From assembly GCF_007489275.1 (NCBI RefSeq), contig NZ_VLNR01000022.1, positions 1-64,000 of the forward strand: 64,000 nucleotides of DNA. Reading direction: 5' to 3'. The stretch is from Aquimarina algiphila (GTDB lineage Bacteria; Bacteroidota; Bacteroidia; Flavobacteriales; Flavobacteriaceae). The notes beneath the pieces were generated by a model, which made no database searches, was not told the DNA's origin, and saw only the letters and a program-made list of their open reading frames with translations. Shown one piece after another: positions 42,983 to 53,326 of the stretch (position 1 is the first letter of the stretch; every line of letters begins with the position of its first letter). The translations under genes and the position numbers were made by a program.

Positions 42983-44257
42983 CTAGTTACCTCCTTCTAA
43001 AGCTTTTAATTTACTTTTCATTTCATCAGCTTTTGGATTGTCAAGCTGATAATAGATATTCATCAAAGTACGGATAGCCTCTACATTGTCTGGCTTACTT
43101 TTTAAGGCTCCTTCAAGATAAGGGACAGCATTTTTGTATATATTCTGTCTTTCTACCTTAAGTTCCTCATATCTTTTATTGTCTTTTGAAGATGTACCCA
43201 GACCATTCATTTCATCAACAATCTTAGTTTCTCCACCTAGGATAATAGAAGCAATATTAATTTGAGCTGCAGTATAATCTGGCTTCAATTCTAATGCTTT
43301 TTTATAATATCCTAATGCTTGGTCATTATCTCCAAGACGAGATGCACTAACACCTAAATTATAAAGTAAGTCTGGATTCTCAGGATCATTAGCAACAATC
43401 TGCTCCATAATTTCTTTATACTTAGCGATGTTTCCTAACTTATAATATACATCAGCTTCAGCTTGCATTAAAGCTGCATCATTAGGATTTTCTTTTTTTG
43501 CATCACTTATAGCAGCTACAGCTTCTTCATCTTTTCCTTGACTCATATAGATCAATGCTATATTTTTAGCAATCTCTCCTTTTTTAGATTCAGAAGTGCG
43601 AGTTTCTGGTTTGATGTATGAACCAGATTTCACAGATGCATCTCTAATCAATTTTGAATCAAAAGGCTCTACTTTACCTGTTGCTTTATCTGTTGCAACA
43701 AATTCAGTTTTAATACCACTAAAATTAAGTTCTTTTAACTCTTTGTAGTATAATAATGCTTTATCATAATCTTTTGCATTAACAGAATTACCAGCAGCAT
43801 AATATAAATATGTTGTATCTGCTTTATTGGTTTTATATCCTAAATATAATTTTTCTGCTGCACCTTTATAGTTTTTAGCATTTTGATCTTTAATTGCATT
43901 TTCTATTAAAGCTTGACGCAATAACTGCAATTTTTGGCTAGCATCTGCAGTATACTTAGATCCACCTGCCGTTTTTTCAATCTCTATTGATTTATTATAA
44001 GCATCTGCAGCAGCTTCTACTTTCTCTAAAGATTCTCCAGACGAAGATGCCAAGACCTGACCTTTAAAGAAATAAAATTGAGCTTTCATTTTTTCATCAG
44101 CCATATCTAACTGCCCCTCTGCAGCTTTCAATGCATCACTAGCAACATCCATATTTCCGGATTTAAGCGCCTTTGCAGCAGCTTTTAATGCTTGTTTTTG
44201 AGAAAATCCAATAGCACTAACTGCTAAGAACAGTACTACGATAAATTTAGTCTTCAT
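42983..44257 (-). CDS. Exported TPR-repeat protein
   Basis: The 424 aa product has a signal peptide (MKTKFIVVLFLAVSAIGFSQ) and at least five TPR-type helix pairs, e.g. ALLYYKELKELNFSGIK, NPDLLYNLGVSASRLGDNDQALGYY and KALELKPDYTAAQINIASI. Helical solenoid proteins of this type are common in flavobacterial envelopes. It starts 27 bases after the gyrA stop on the same strand, so it is likely co-transcribed with gyrA. Confidence 0.85.
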   Translation of the reverse strand: MKTKFIVVLFLAVSAIGFSQKQALKAAAKALKSGNMDVASDALKAAEGQLDMADEKMKAQFYFFKGQVLASSSGESLEKVEAAADAYNKSIEIEKTAGGSKYTADASQKLQLLRQALIENAIKDQNAKNYKGAAEKLYLGYKTNKADTTYLYYAAGNSVNAKDYDKALLYYKELKELNFSGIKTEFVATDKATGKVEPFDSKLIRDASVKSGSYIKPETRTSESKKGEIAKNIALIYMSQGKDEEAVAAISDAKKENPNDAALMQAEADVYYKLGNIAKYKEIMEQIVANDPENPDLLYNLGVSASRLGDNDQALGYYKKALELKPDYTAAQINIASIILGGETKIVDEMNGLGTSSKDNKRYEELKVERQNIYKNAVPYLEGALKSKPDNVEAIRTLMNIYYQLDNPKADEMKSKLKALEGGN

Positions 44258-44284
44258 TACTTGAGTTTTTAAAATGGGATTTAA

Positions 44285-46828
44285 TTATTGTTTCGTTTTA
44301 TCATCAATATTCGTGCCATCTGAAGCATTATCAGCATCTGTCATAGGAGAATCTACATCTTCTACAATTTCTGCATCATCTATATCGTCTTCATCATGCA
44401 TAACTTTTGCTACTGCCGCAATAGAATCTTTACCTTTTAAGTTAATTAAACGTACTCCCTGAGTTGCACGTCCCATCACTCGCAAATCTTCTACGGCTAA
44501 CCTAATAGCTATTCCTGATTTATTTATAATCATCAGATCATCAAGATCAGTAACATTTTTAATAGCTACCAGATTACCTGTTTTGTCGGTTACAGAAATA
44601 GTCTTAACCCCTTTACCTCCTCTATTCGTAATTCGATAATCTTCTAGCTTTGAACGTTTTCCGTATCCGTTCTCTGAAACCACTAAGATATTACTTTCCA
44701 TCTCATTTACAGCAACCATACCAATTACTTCATCTTTTTCATCTGCTAATCGTATACCTCTTACACCTGAAGCACCACGTCCCATAGGTCTCGTTTTCTC
44801 TTCTTCAAAACGAATAGCCTTACCTGATCGTACTGCTAGCATCACCTGACTTTTACCATCTGTTAGCTTAGCCTCTAGAAGTTCATCATCATCTTTAATG
44901 GTAATTGCGTTTATACCATTTGTTCTTGGTCTGGAGTATTGTTCTAAAGATGTCTTTTTGACCTGACCTTTTTTCGTTGCCATAATGACATAATGAGAAT
45001 TAATGTACTCTTCATCTTTAAGATCTTGAGTACAAATAAAAGCTTTCACTTTATCATCACTATGAATATTAATCAAGTTTTGTATCGCTCTACCTTTTGA
45101 TGTTTTACTTCCTTCTGGTATTTCATATACTCTCATCCAGAAACATTTTCCTTTTTGTGTAAAGAATAACATATACTGGTGATTAGTCCCTACAAACAAA
45201 TGCTCAAGAAAATCTTCATTACGTGTAGTACTTCCTTTTTGTCCTACTCCTCCTCTATTTTGTTTCTTGTATTCATTAAGAGATGTTCTTTTGATATAAC
45301 CTGCATGCGAAATCGTAATTACTACTTTTTCATCAGGAATCATATCTTCAATACTTAAATCTCCTCCAGCATATTCTATCTGAGAACGACGTTCATCACC
45401 GTATTTTTCTTTTATTTCGGCAAGTTCTTCTTTGATAATTGTCATTCTACGATCTTTCTTCTCCAAGATATCCTTAAGATCTTCGATAGTCTTCATCAAA
45501 TCTTCATACTCTGCACGTAACTTATCTTGCTCCAGACCAGTTAACTGACGTAATCGCATCTCTACGATTGCTTTAGCCTGTATCTCAGATAGCTTAAAAC
45601 GTTCAATAAGCTTTTCACGAGCCTCATCAGCATTAGAAGAAGCACGGATTAAAGCAATGACTTCATCAATATTATCAGAAGCAATGATTAAACCTTCTAA
45701 AATATGAGCTCTTTCTTCTGCCTTTCTTAATTCATATTTTGTACGACGAACAACAACCTCATGTCTATGTTCTACAAAATAATGAATCATTTCTTTTACA
45801 TTCAACAACTGTGGCCTTCCATTAACAAGTGCAATATTATTAACACTAAAAGAAGACTGTAATGCGGTATATTTGTATAAAAGATTTAAAACGATATTAG
45901 GTATAGCATCACGTTTTAATACGTATACAATACGCATCCCTTTTCTATCAGACTCATCTCTGATCGTAGAAATACCATCTATCTTTTTGTCATTAACCAG
46001 ATCTGCAGTCTTTTTAATCATATCTGCTTTATTGACCTGATAAGGAATTTCAGAAACAATGATACATTCTCTACCATTTACTTCTTCAAAACTTGCTTTT
46101 GCCCGGATAACAATACGTCCTCTACCTGTTTTAAAGGCTTCTCTAACCCCATCATATCCATAAATTGTACCTCCTGTAGGGAAGTCAGGAGCCTTTATAT
46201 GCTGTATTAACTCATCTATTTCGATGTCGTTATTATCGATATAAGCTACCGTACCATCTACAACTTCAGTCAAATTATGAGGAGGCATATTTGTGGCCAT
46301 ACCAACCGCAATACCAGAAGCTCCATTAATCAAGAGTCCTGGAACCCTTGTTGGTAAAACTGTAGGCTCTTGTAGTGTATCATCAAAATTAAATGTATGA
46401 TCTACGGTTTCTTTTTCTATATCTGCAAGCATATCTTCAGATATCTTTCTCATTCTTGCCTCTGTATAACGCATAGCAGCAGGACTATCTCCATCTACAG
46501 AACCAAAGTTACCTTGACCATCAACTAACATATACCTTAAACTCCATTCCTGAGCCATACGTACCATTGTGTCATATACCGAGGTATCTCCATGAGGGTG
46601 ATATTTACCAAGTACTTCACCTACAATTCTTGCAGACTTCTTATGGGCACTACTGGCTTTAACACCCAGTTCATACATACCATATAATACACGCCTATGT
46701 ACAGGCTTAAGACCGTCTCTAACATCTGGAAGTGCACGAGAAACAATAACCGACATTGAGTAATCAATGTAGGCAGATTTCATCTCATCCTCGATGTTGA
46801 TGGGTATAAGCTTTTCTCCTTCAGCCAT
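44285..46828 (-). CDS. gyrA: DNA gyrase subunit A
   Basis: The 847 aa product has the breakage-reunion domain with catalytic Tyr121 in [10 protein letters not shown], the quinolone-determining stretch [20 protein letters not shown] (Thr82, Asp86; no sign of the common resistance changes), a coiled gate and a C-terminal six-bladed DNA-wrapping domain. An acidic tail ([20 protein letters not shown]) ends the protein. It supercoils DNA with GyrB, which is not in this window. The TPR gene follows by 27 bases. Confidence 0.97.
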   Translation of the reverse strand: MAEGEKLIPINIEDEMKSAYIDYSMSVIVSRALPDVRDGLKPVHRRVLYGMYELGVKASSAHKKSARIVGEVLGKYHPHGDTSVYDTMVRMAQEWSLRYMLVDGQGNFGSVDGDSPAAMRYTEARMRKISEDMLADIEKETVDHTFNFDDTLQEPTVLPTRVPGLLINGASGIAVGMATNMPPHNLTEVVDGTVAYIDNNDIEIDELIQHIKAPDFPTGGTIYGYDGVREAFKTGRGRIVIRAKASFEEVNGRECIIVSEIPYQVNKADMIKKTADLVNDKKIDGISTIRDESDRKGMRIVYVLKRDAIPNIVLNLLYKYTALQSSFSVNNIALVNGRPQLLNVKEMIHYFVEHRHEVVVRRTKYELRKAEERAHILEGLIIASDNIDEVIALIRASSNADEAREKLIERFKLSEIQAKAIVEMRLRQLTGLEQDKLRAEYEDLMKTIEDLKDILEKKDRRMTIIKEELAEIKEKYGDERRSQIEYAGGDLSIEDMIPDEKVVITISHAGYIKRTSLNEYKKQNRGGVGQKGSTTRNEDFLEHLFVGTNHQYMLFFTQKGKCFWMRVYEIPEGSKTSKGRAIQNLINIHSDDKVKAFICTQDLKDEEYINSHYVIMATKKGQVKKTSLEQYSRPRTNGINAITIKDDDELLEAKLTDGKSQVMLAVRSGKAIRFEEEKTRPMGRGASGVRGIRLADEKDEVIGMVAVNEMESNILVVSENGYGKRSKLEDYRITNRGGKGVKTISVTDKTGNLVAIKNVTDLDDLMIINKSGIAIRLAVEDLRVMGRATQGVRLINLKGKDSIAAVAKVMHDEDDIDDAEIVEDVDSPMTDADNASDGTNIDDKTKQ

Positions 46829-47198
46829 AAAAAATTTATTTTATTCTAAAATTGATTAATTAAACGGGCTAATTTAAGTAAATTAAGACGGTTTTAACAG
46901 CTATTGACCTATGTAATATACGTAATTTATTAACAATGATCAGGATGTATATGGTTAATAAGTCTACTATCTTAGGTTTTGATTATTAAAGCTTTTTTTG
47001 TCTATTTACCATTAGAAGTGAAAAACATTAACAAAAACTACTTGTTTGAGTGACTGTTTTTGAAAGAAAGGAATTACATGACAAAATTTCCTATTCAGTA
47101 TAGATATATGTTAATCATCGATTAAAAGGAATAGTTTTTGTCAATGTAATTCTAAAAATTACTATTTTAGTTATAAAGAAAAAGAAAGAGTATAATTT
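46829..47198. other. Divergent promoter region between gyrA and clpC
   Basis: About 370 AT-rich bases with the start regions of two housekeeping genes. The right end holds a candidate clpC promoter. No hairpin, RNA gene or coding frame was seen. Confidence 0.5.
47135..47170 (+). promoter_or_regulatory. Candidate clpC promoter
   Basis: TTTTTG at 47135-47140 and TATTTTAG at 47163-47170 lie about 22 bases apart, close to the Bacteroidota -33/-7 pattern, about 29 bases before the ATG. Confidence 0.4.
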
Positions 47199-49757
47199 AT
47201 GGATGATAATTTTTCACCCAGAGTTAAAGATGTTATTGCTTACAGTAAAGAAGAAGCTCTGAGATTGGGGCACGATTTTATTGGTACAGAACATCTTATG
47301 TTAGGATTATTACGTGATGGAAGTGGGAAAGCAATTAGTATCCTTGATGCGTTAGATATAGATTTGACTAATTTAAGAAGAAAAGTTGAAATCCTTAGCC
47401 CTGCAAATCCTGATATAGCGGTGGCCTCAAATGAAAAAAAGAATTTACATTTAACTAGACAAGCAGAAAGAGCATTAAAAACTACTTTTTTGGAAGCAAA
47501 ACTATTTCAAAGTTCTTCTATTAATACTGCTCATCTTCTGTTATGTATTCTAAGAAATGAAAATGACCCAACTACAAAGCTTTTAAATCGTTTAAAAGTG
47601 GATTATGATAACATTAAAGACCAATTTAAGTTTATGATAACGAACGAAGAAGAATATATAGATAACCCAAAAGCAGAATCTTTCTCTGAAGATGATGATG
47701 ATTTGACAGGAGATGCGTCTAAAGAAAACCCTTTTAATTCTCCATCTGGAGGAAATAAAGCGGGTAAAAAATCAAAAACTCCTGTTCTAGATAATTTTGG
47801 AAGAGACCTTACTGCAATGGCAGAAGAAGGTAAATTGGATCCCGTTGTCGGTCGATCAAAAGAAATAGAACGTGTTTCCCAGATTCTTAGTAGACGTAAG
47901 AAAAACAACCCTTTATTAATAGGAGAGCCTGGAGTTGGTAAATCCGCTATAGCTGAAGGACTTGCCCTAAGAATTGTACAACGAAAAGTCTCTAGAATAT
48001 TATTTGACAAAAGAGTAGTTACTCTTGACTTAGCTAGCCTTGTTGCCGGAACCAAATACAGAGGTCAATTCGAAGAACGAATGAAGGCTGTTATGAATGA
48101 ACTAGAAAAGAATGATGATATTATTCTTTTCATAGATGAAATTCACACTATTGTAGGTGCCGGAGGAGCAACCGGAAGTCTTGATGCTTCAAATATGTTC
48201 AAACCTGCTTTAGCAAGAGGTGAAATTCAATGTATAGGAGCCACAACTTTAGACGAATATCGACAGTATATCGAAAAAGATGGAGCTTTAGAAAGAAGGT
48301 TCCAAAAAGTAATTGTAGAACCTACTAACATAGAAGAAACTATAGAAATCCTTAATAATATTAAGGAGAAATATGAGGAGCATCACAATGTTAGCTATAC
48401 ACCAGAAGCTATAAAAGCTTGTGTGAAGCTAACCAATAGATATATGACAGATCGTTTTCTTCCAGATAAAGCTATAGATGCTCTGGATGAAGCAGGCTCC
48501 AGAGTTCATATTACTAATATCGACGTTCCTAAGAAAGTTTTAGATTTAGAAAAAAAATTAGAGGAAGTTAGAGAACTCAAAAATAGTGTTGTCAAGAAAC
48601 AGAAATATGAAGAGGCTGCAAAACTTAGAGATGATGAGAAAAATCTTGAAAAAGAACTAGGAGTTGCTCAAGAACAATGGGAAAAAGAATCGAAACTGCA
48701 TAAAGAAACAGTAGATGAAGAAAATGTTGCTGATGTAGTTTCTATGATGACAGGAATTCCTGTAAATCGTATTGCCCAAACAGAAAGCAATAAACTAGCG
48801 GAGTTACCAAGCCTTATTATGGGTAAAGTTATTGGGCAAGACGAAGCTGTTACCAAGGTCGTAAAAGCAATACAACGTAATCGCGCAGGACTTAAAGACC
48901 CAAACAAACCGATTGGATCCTTTATATTTCTTGGACAAACAGGAGTTGGTAAAACTCAATTAGCAAAAGTATTAGCTAGAGAACTTTTTGATAGTGAAGA
49001 TACACTCATTCGTATAGACATGAGTGAATACATGGAAAAATTTGCTGTTTCAAGGCTTATAGGAGCTCCTCCGGGATATGTTGGCTATGAAGAAGGTGGA
49101 CAACTTACAGAAAAAGTAAGAAGAAAACCATATGCTGTCATTTTATTAGATGAAATCGAAAAAGCACATCCTGATGTTTTTAACATGATGCTTCAAGTTT
49201 TAGATGATGGATATTTGACAGATAGTTTGGGTCGTAAAATCGATTTTAGAAACGCTATAATTATAATGACCTCTAATATTGGAGCTCGTAAATTAAAAGA
49301 TTTTGGACAAGGAGTAGGATTCGGAACTACAGCCAAGAAATCTCAGGCAGAAGATTATGCAAAAGGAGTTATCGAAAATGCTTTAAAAAAGGCATTTGCT
49401 CCCGAATTTTTAAATCGAGTAGATGATGTTGTAGTTTTTAATGCTTTAGAAAGAGAAGATATTCATAAAATTATTGATATCGAACTTGATAAGCTATACG
49501 GAAGAATCAAAAGCCTTGGATATGATTTATCCCTTAGTGAAAAAGCTAAGGATTACATAACAGAAAAAGGGTTTGATAAACAATACGGAGCAAGACCACT
49601 AAAAAGAGCTATTCAGAAATATATAGAAGATGCTTTGGCTGAAGAGATTATAAATGCTCAACTACAGGAAGGTGATAGTATTTTCATGGATATGGATGAT
49701 GATTCTGGAGAACTTACAATAACCATTAAGAAAGCCGAAAAATCAGCTGAATCTTAA
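47199..49757 (+). CDS. clpC: ATP-dependent Clp protease ATP-binding subunit ClpC
   Basis: The 852 aa product has the Clp N repeat domain (1-145), an acidic linker (158-180), the first AAA domain with Walker A GEPGVGKS (242-249) and IDEIHTIVGAGG, a UVR-motif coiled middle domain (KQKYEEAAKLRDDEKNL), and a second AAA domain with GQTGVGKT (about 580) and LLDEIEKAHPDVFN, followed by the C-terminal D2-small domain. It unfolds substrates for ClpP. Monocistronic with a strong terminator after it. Confidence 0.95.
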   Translation: MDDNFSPRVKDVIAYSKEEALRLGHDFIGTEHLMLGLLRDGSGKAISILDALDIDLTNLRRKVEILSPANPDIAVASNEKKNLHLTRQAERALKTTFLEAKLFQSSSINTAHLLLCILRNENDPTTKLLNRLKVDYDNIKDQFKFMITNEEEYIDNPKAESFSEDDDDLTGDASKENPFNSPSGGNKAGKKSKTPVLDNFGRDLTAMAEEGKLDPVVGRSKEIERVSQILSRRKKNNPLLIGEPGVGKSAIAEGLALRIVQRKVSRILFDKRVVTLDLASLVAGTKYRGQFEERMKAVMNELEKNDDIILFIDEIHTIVGAGGATGSLDASNMFKPALARGEIQCIGATTLDEYRQYIEKDGALERRFQKVIVEPTNIEETIEILNNIKEKYEEHHNVSYTPEAIKACVKLTNRYMTDRFLPDKAIDALDEAGSRVHITNIDVPKKVLDLEKKLEEVRELKNSVVKKQKYEEAAKLRDDEKNLEKELGVAQEQWEKESKLHKETVDEENVADVVSMMTGIPVNRIAQTESNKLAELPSLIMGKVIGQDEAVTKVVKAIQRNRAGLKDPNKPIGSFIFLGQTGVGKTQLAKVLARELFDSEDTLIRIDMSEYMEKFAVSRLIGAPPGYVGYEEGGQLTEKVRRKPYAVILLDEIEKAHPDVFNMMLQVLDDGYLTDSLGRKIDFRNAIIIMTSNIGARKLKDFGQGVGFGTTAKKSQAEDYAKGVIENALKKAFAPEFLNRVDDVVVFNALEREDIHKIIDIELDKLYGRIKSLGYDLSLSEKAKDYITEKGFDKQYGARPLKRAIQKYIEDALAEEIINAQLQEGDSIFMDMDDDSGELTITIKKAEKSAES

Positions 49758-49779
49758 AAACAAACTGAATTATAATTAA

Positions 49780-49816
49780 AAAAGACTACTATAGCTATAT
49801 AGTAGTCTTTTTTTTA
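49780..49816 (+). terminator. Intrinsic terminator of clpC
   Basis: A 13-base perfect stem (AAAGACTACTATA at 49781-49793 with TATAGTAGTCTTT at 49798-49810), four-base loop and a long T-run. Confidence 0.9.
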
Positions 49817-49886
49817 CTTAATCTATTGACGACTAAAAATTTATAATTTTTTAAGTTTATCTTTGTTAGACTAACAAATCAATTTA

Positions 49887-50282
49887 ATGATTACATCTTT
49901 TGATTTCAACTTTGGTATAGTTGAAGTACATAATGACTATATTTTGTCAGTCATGAAAGAAGGAGTCACTGTTTTCTCAAAATACAATGACCTTCTAAAA
50001 ATGGGAGCTAATCAATACTACAAAAACAAGCCTTTTGTATATATAACAAATAGAATAAATTCATATTCTGTAGATCCCGCTATCCATATGGAGATGTCTA
50101 AAATAAAAAATTTGATTGGAGTTGCTGTAATATCTAGCGATCCTAGACAAAAAATGCAAACCAAATTAGAAAAATCACTTTTCAAAAAAGAATTCAAATT
50201 ATTCGAAACTCTGGAACAAGCTTTAGAGTGGAAAAATGAAATTTTGAAAAAGCATATTCGTGATTCAAAAGATGTTAATTAA
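49887..50282 (+). CDS. STAS-like (SpoIIAA-like) protein, copy 1
   Basis: The 131 aa product starts SFDFNFGIVEVHNDYILSVMKEGVTV and continues NQYYKNKPFVYITNRINSYSVDPAIHMEMSKIKNLIGVAVIS, an alternating strand-helix pattern of the STAS-like SpoIIAA type found in small flavobacterial proteins. No phosphorylatable Ser is obvious. It forms a tandem pair with the gene at 50396 and shares about half its residues by eye. Partner unknown. Confidence 0.7.
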   Translation: MITSFDFNFGIVEVHNDYILSVMKEGVTVFSKYNDLLKMGANQYYKNKPFVYITNRINSYSVDPAIHMEMSKIKNLIGVAVISSDPRQKMQTKLEKSLFKKEFKLFETLEQALEWKNEILKKHIRDSKDVN

Positions 50283-50395
50283 ACAAAAACTCTACTATTT
50301 TTAATATATTCGTCATTCACAATAAGGGAAAAACACTTTTTTTTCATCTTATTTAAAGATTAAACTCATATCTTTAAAAAGCTAAGGCATACTAA

Positions 50396-50773
50396 ATGGT
50401 TACTTCATATAATTTTGATTTTTGTCATATAGAAATTTATAATGACTATATAAAAGCTGTAATGAAAGCTGGAATTACAGTTTCTCCTGAGCACAATACC
50501 ATTTTATTACAAGTTGTAGAAAAACATTTTAAAAATAAACCTTTTGTATATCTTACCCATAGGATTAACTCCTATGCTGTAAATCCAACCATATATTTAG
50601 AGACGGCTAAAATCAAAAACTTAGTAGGATTTGCTGTTGTATCAAACGATCCGAAACAAATCATGCAAACTAAAGTTGAAAAAATATTTTTCGGAAAGGA
50701 ATTTAAACAATTTGACACTATAGAAGCTGCATTAAACTGGAAAAATGAAATCATTAAAAAATATAAGGATTAA
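50396..50773 (+). CDS. STAS-like (SpoIIAA-like) protein, copy 2
   Basis: The 125 aa product is a paralogue of the preceding gene: SYNFDFCHIEIYNDYIKAVMKAGITVSPEH and KNKPFVYLTHRINSYAVNPTIYLETAKIKNLVGFAVVSNDPKQ align without gaps, while the N- and C-termini differ more. It has its own spacer of 113 bases. The duplication suggests two interacting or sub-functionalised proteins. Confidence 0.7.
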   Translation: MVTSYNFDFCHIEIYNDYIKAVMKAGITVSPEHNTILLQVVEKHFKNKPFVYLTHRINSYAVNPTIYLETAKIKNLVGFAVVSNDPKQIMQTKVEKIFFGKEFKQFDTIEAALNWKNEIIKKYKD

Positions 50774-50803
50774 TCAACCCATATCAAAAAATATATAAAT
50801 ACA

Positions 50804-50839
50804 AAAAGAGCAGTTATCTATAATGACTGCTCTTTTTTT
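50804..50839. terminator. Intrinsic terminator
   Basis: AAAAGAGCAGT and ACTGCTCTTTT form a stem around an 11-base loop, serving copy 2 of the STAS-like pair and the convergent rny gene. Confidence 0.82.
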
Positions 50840-50859
50840 ATATTAGATTTCAAGCTTAT

Positions 50860-52428
50860 TTACTTAGCTATATTTACCGCTCTTGTTTCTCTTATCACTG
50901 TTACTTTTACCTGACCTGGATATGTCATATCTGTTTGGACTTTTTGAGAAATTTCAAATGAAAGACTAGCTGCTTTTTCATCATTTACCTTTTCGCTTTC
51001 TACAATTACTCGTAATTCTCTTCCTGCTTGAATTGCATACGCTTTTTTAACTCCATCAAATCCAAAGGCTATACCTTCTAAATCCTTTAGTCTTTGTATA
51101 TAAGAATCTAACACCTGACGTCTTGCTCCTGGTCTTGCTCCACTAATCGCATCACAAACCTGAACTATTGGAGAAATCAAAGAAGTCATTTCTACTTCAT
51201 CATGGTGAGCACCAATCGCATTACAAACTTCTTTCTTTTCACCGTATTTTTCTGCCCATTGCATTCCTAATATAGCATGCGGCACCTCGGTTTCAGTATC
51301 AGGAACTTTCCCTATGTCATGAAGCAACCCTGCCCTCTTCGCTAGTTTAGGATTTAATCCTAATTCTGCAGCCATTACTCCACATAATTTTGCTACTTCT
51401 CTAGAATGCTGTAAAAGATTCTGCCCATAAGAAGATCTGTATTTCATTCTTCCTATAGTCTTAATTAACTCTGGATGTAATCCATGTATTCCAAGATCGA
51501 TTACGGTACGTTTTCCTACTTCGATGATTTCTTCATCAATTTGTTTTCTGGTTTTTCTTACGACCTCTTCAATTCGCGCTGGATGAATCCTTCCATCGGT
51601 TACTAATTTATGTAAAGATAAACGAGCTACTTCTCTCCTTACAGAATCAAAACATGATAAGATAATAGCTTCTGGGGTATCATCAACTATAATTTCTACT
51701 CCGGTTGCAGCTTCAATTGCTCTGATATTTCTTCCTTCTCGACCTATAATTCTACCTTTTACATCATCACTTTCGATATTAAATACAGAAACACAGTTCT
51801 CTATTGCCTCTTCTGTCCCAATTCTTTGAATTGTATTAATAATGACTTTTTTAGCTTCTTGCTGCGCAGTTAATTTAGCTTCTTCTATGGTGTCTTGAAT
51901 CACGGCCATGGCATCAGTTTTTGCCTGTCCTTTTAAAGATTCTACCAACTGTTCTTTTGCCTCTTCTGCAGACAAACCTGATATCACTTCTAATTGCTGT
52001 ACCTGGCTTTTATGTAATTTTTTAAGTTCACTTTGTTTCTTTTCTAAATAATCTTGACGTTGTTGTGTCTCTTTTATTTTTTCTTCTAACTCTGTGTTTA
52101 GCTTTTTACTTTTTGATAATTCATTAGAAACTTGAGATTCTTTATCTCTAGTTCTCTTCTCGGCTTCTGCAATTTTTTTATCTCTGGATAATATTACTTT
52201 TTCATGTTCAGATTTTAACTCTATAAATCTTTCTTTAGCTTGTAAAATTTTATCCTTTTTAATGGTCTCCCCTTCGCTTTTTGCGTCTCTTATTATGCTT
52301 TCAGAAGTTTTCTTAGCACTTTTAATCATTTCTGATGCTTTGCTGCGCTCCAAGACTTTAGCGATGATAAATCCTATCACCAATCCTGCGATCCCGGCAA
52401 CTATCAAAAATATAATATTATTATCCAT
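50860..52428 (-). CDS. rny: Ribonuclease Y
   Basis: I place the start at 52428 ([19 protein letters not shown]), giving 522 aa. A start further upstream would run through the 6S RNA gene. There is a single N-terminal membrane helix, a long coiled coil (residues 35-200), a KH domain ([23 protein letters not shown]) and an HD domain ([10 protein letters not shown], and HHDEVEM) that provides the hydrolase. It initiates mRNA decay at the membrane. It follows zapA and the 6S RNA on the same strand, a conserved order in flavobacteria. Confidence 0.95.
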   Translation of the reverse strand: MDNNIIFLIVAGIAGLVIGFIIAKVLERSKASEMIKSAKKTSESIIRDAKSEGETIKKDKILQAKERFIELKSEHEKVILSRDKKIAEAEKRTRDKESQVSNELSKSKKLNTELEEKIKETQQRQDYLEKKQSELKKLHKSQVQQLEVISGLSAEEAKEQLVESLKGQAKTDAMAVIQDTIEEAKLTAQQEAKKVIINTIQRIGTEEAIENCVSVFNIESDDVKGRIIGREGRNIRAIEAATGVEIIVDDTPEAIILSCFDSVRREVARLSLHKLVTDGRIHPARIEEVVRKTRKQIDEEIIEVGKRTVIDLGIHGLHPELIKTIGRMKYRSSYGQNLLQHSREVAKLCGVMAAELGLNPKLAKRAGLLHDIGKVPDTETEVPHAILGMQWAEKYGEKKEVCNAIGAHHDEVEMTSLISPIVQVCDAISGARPGARRQVLDSYIQRLKDLEGIAFGFDGVKKAYAIQAGRELRVIVESEKVNDEKAASLSFEISQKVQTDMTYPGQVKVTVIRETRAVNIAK

Positions 52429-52451
52429 AATTTGTGTTAGTGTTTGTATAT

Positions 52452-52620
52452 AAAAAAAGCCTGCACTAGCAAAGGTTCTGTATAAACTCTGTAAAAACAG
52501 GTTTAGGGCTAACAAATTGCTCAAGAATCCGCTCTATGGCGGCGCGCTTTTACAACTTAAACTCACCCTTTTTAAATAATTCTTGTTGAGTTTATCAAAA
52601 TAACAACTAGTGCAGGCAGT
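52452..52620 (-). ncRNA. ssrS: 6S RNA (Flavobacteria type)
   Basis: The region between zapA and rny has a long closing stem (GCCTGCACTAG at 52459-52469 with CTAGTGCAGGC at 52607-52617). Read on the minus strand it ends with this stem followed by a U-run (52452-52458), as expected for a terminated RNA. Length about 165 nt and position next to zapA and rny fit the Flavobacteria 6S RNA family, which sequesters RNA polymerase. An internal hairpin is formed by AACTCACCCTTTTT and its partner. Assignment rests on location and structure by eye. Confidence 0.8.
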
Positions 52621-52644
52621 AACCTTTATTTATTTTAAAGAACG

Positions 52645-52935
52645 TTATGATAAATGATCATGTAGCAAATCGTTTAATTCATTCAATCTATTTGCCACAT
52701 TAATCATATCATCATCTTTATCTATAGTCTTTTGTTCTACTTGTGCAGCAAATTGCAAAGCACACATTGCTAATACATCTTGCTTATCTCTAACCGCATA
52801 ACTTTGCTCAAATTGCTTAATCATAACTTCTATCTTTTTTGCAGCCTTCCGTAAACCTTCCTCTTGATCAGGGTTAATTGTCAATGGATACACTCTGTCT
52901 GCAATAGATAATTTAATTTTAAGCTTATCTGCCAT
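52645..52935 (-). CDS. zapA: Cell division protein ZapA
   Basis: The 96 aa product has the ZapA pattern: an N-terminal beta-hairpin (KLKIKLSIADRVYPLTINPDQEEGLRKAAKKI) and a long helix containing DVLAMCALQFAAQ. ZapA tetramers bundle FtsZ filaments at the Z-ring. It lies seven bases after a small coiled-coil gene and upstream of 6S RNA on the minus strand. Confidence 0.9.
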   Translation of the reverse strand: MADKLKIKLSIADRVYPLTINPDQEEGLRKAAKKIEVMIKQFEQSYAVRDKQDVLAMCALQFAAQVEQKTIDKDDDMINVANRLNELNDLLHDHLS

Positions 52936-52942
52936 ACTTTAT

Positions 52943-53233
52943 TTACTCAGAGAGTTGAGCAATACACATATCAATCTCTCTTATTAAAGCGTTTATTTTG
53001 AGCTTTGTTTCTCTTTTATGTTCGTCACTGCCTAGCATTGCATTAGCATTTTTGAGGGCACTGAATTTTTCTTCCCAATGCTTTAATTGATCTGCCTGAT
53101 CCTCTGAATTGGACTCTAATGCAACAATTTTCTCTTTTAGATCTGTATTTTGTTGTTTCAATAATTCATGCTTATGAAGCAACTTACTTATTCTATTTTC
53201 AAGAGAATCAATAATTTCAATTAAATCACTCAT
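52943..53233 (-). CDS. Small coiled-coil protein paired with zapA
   Basis: The 96 aa product is almost entirely predicted coiled coil (leucine-rich heptads in IIDSLENRISKLLHKHELLKQQ, then KIVALESNSEDQADQLKHWEEK) and ends with a helix ALIREIDMCIAQLSE. It is immediately upstream of zapA and translationally linked by a seven-base gap, so it probably acts with ZapA at the division site. Its size and coiled coil recall ZapB but I do not see evident homology. Confidence 0.72.
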   Translation of the reverse strand: MSDLIEIIDSLENRISKLLHKHELLKQQNTDLKEKIVALESNSEDQADQLKHWEEKFSALKNANAMLGSDEHKRETKLKINALIREIDMCIAQLSE

Positions 53234-53326
53234 TGATAACTTTTACACAATACTTCGTTACACAAAGTTAACATACCAATTGAAAAAACCCAATAGTTTT
53301 TAAACTAATTTTAATGCTATCCCTTA

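Noticed and set aside
44285-46828. Quinolone-resistance change in gyrA
   Set aside because: The determining region reads [10 protein letters not shown]; Thr at the position of E. coli Ser83 is plausible as wild type in this group and is not evidence of resistance.
47603-48055. Long open frame antisense to clpC
   Set aside because: It is a shadow of the highly biased clpC coding sequence; no ribosome site or family match.
52429-52524. Extended N-terminus of rny
   Set aside because: The extension would read through the 6S RNA region and adds residues before a normal membrane helix. The MDNNIIFL start at 52428 fits the family.
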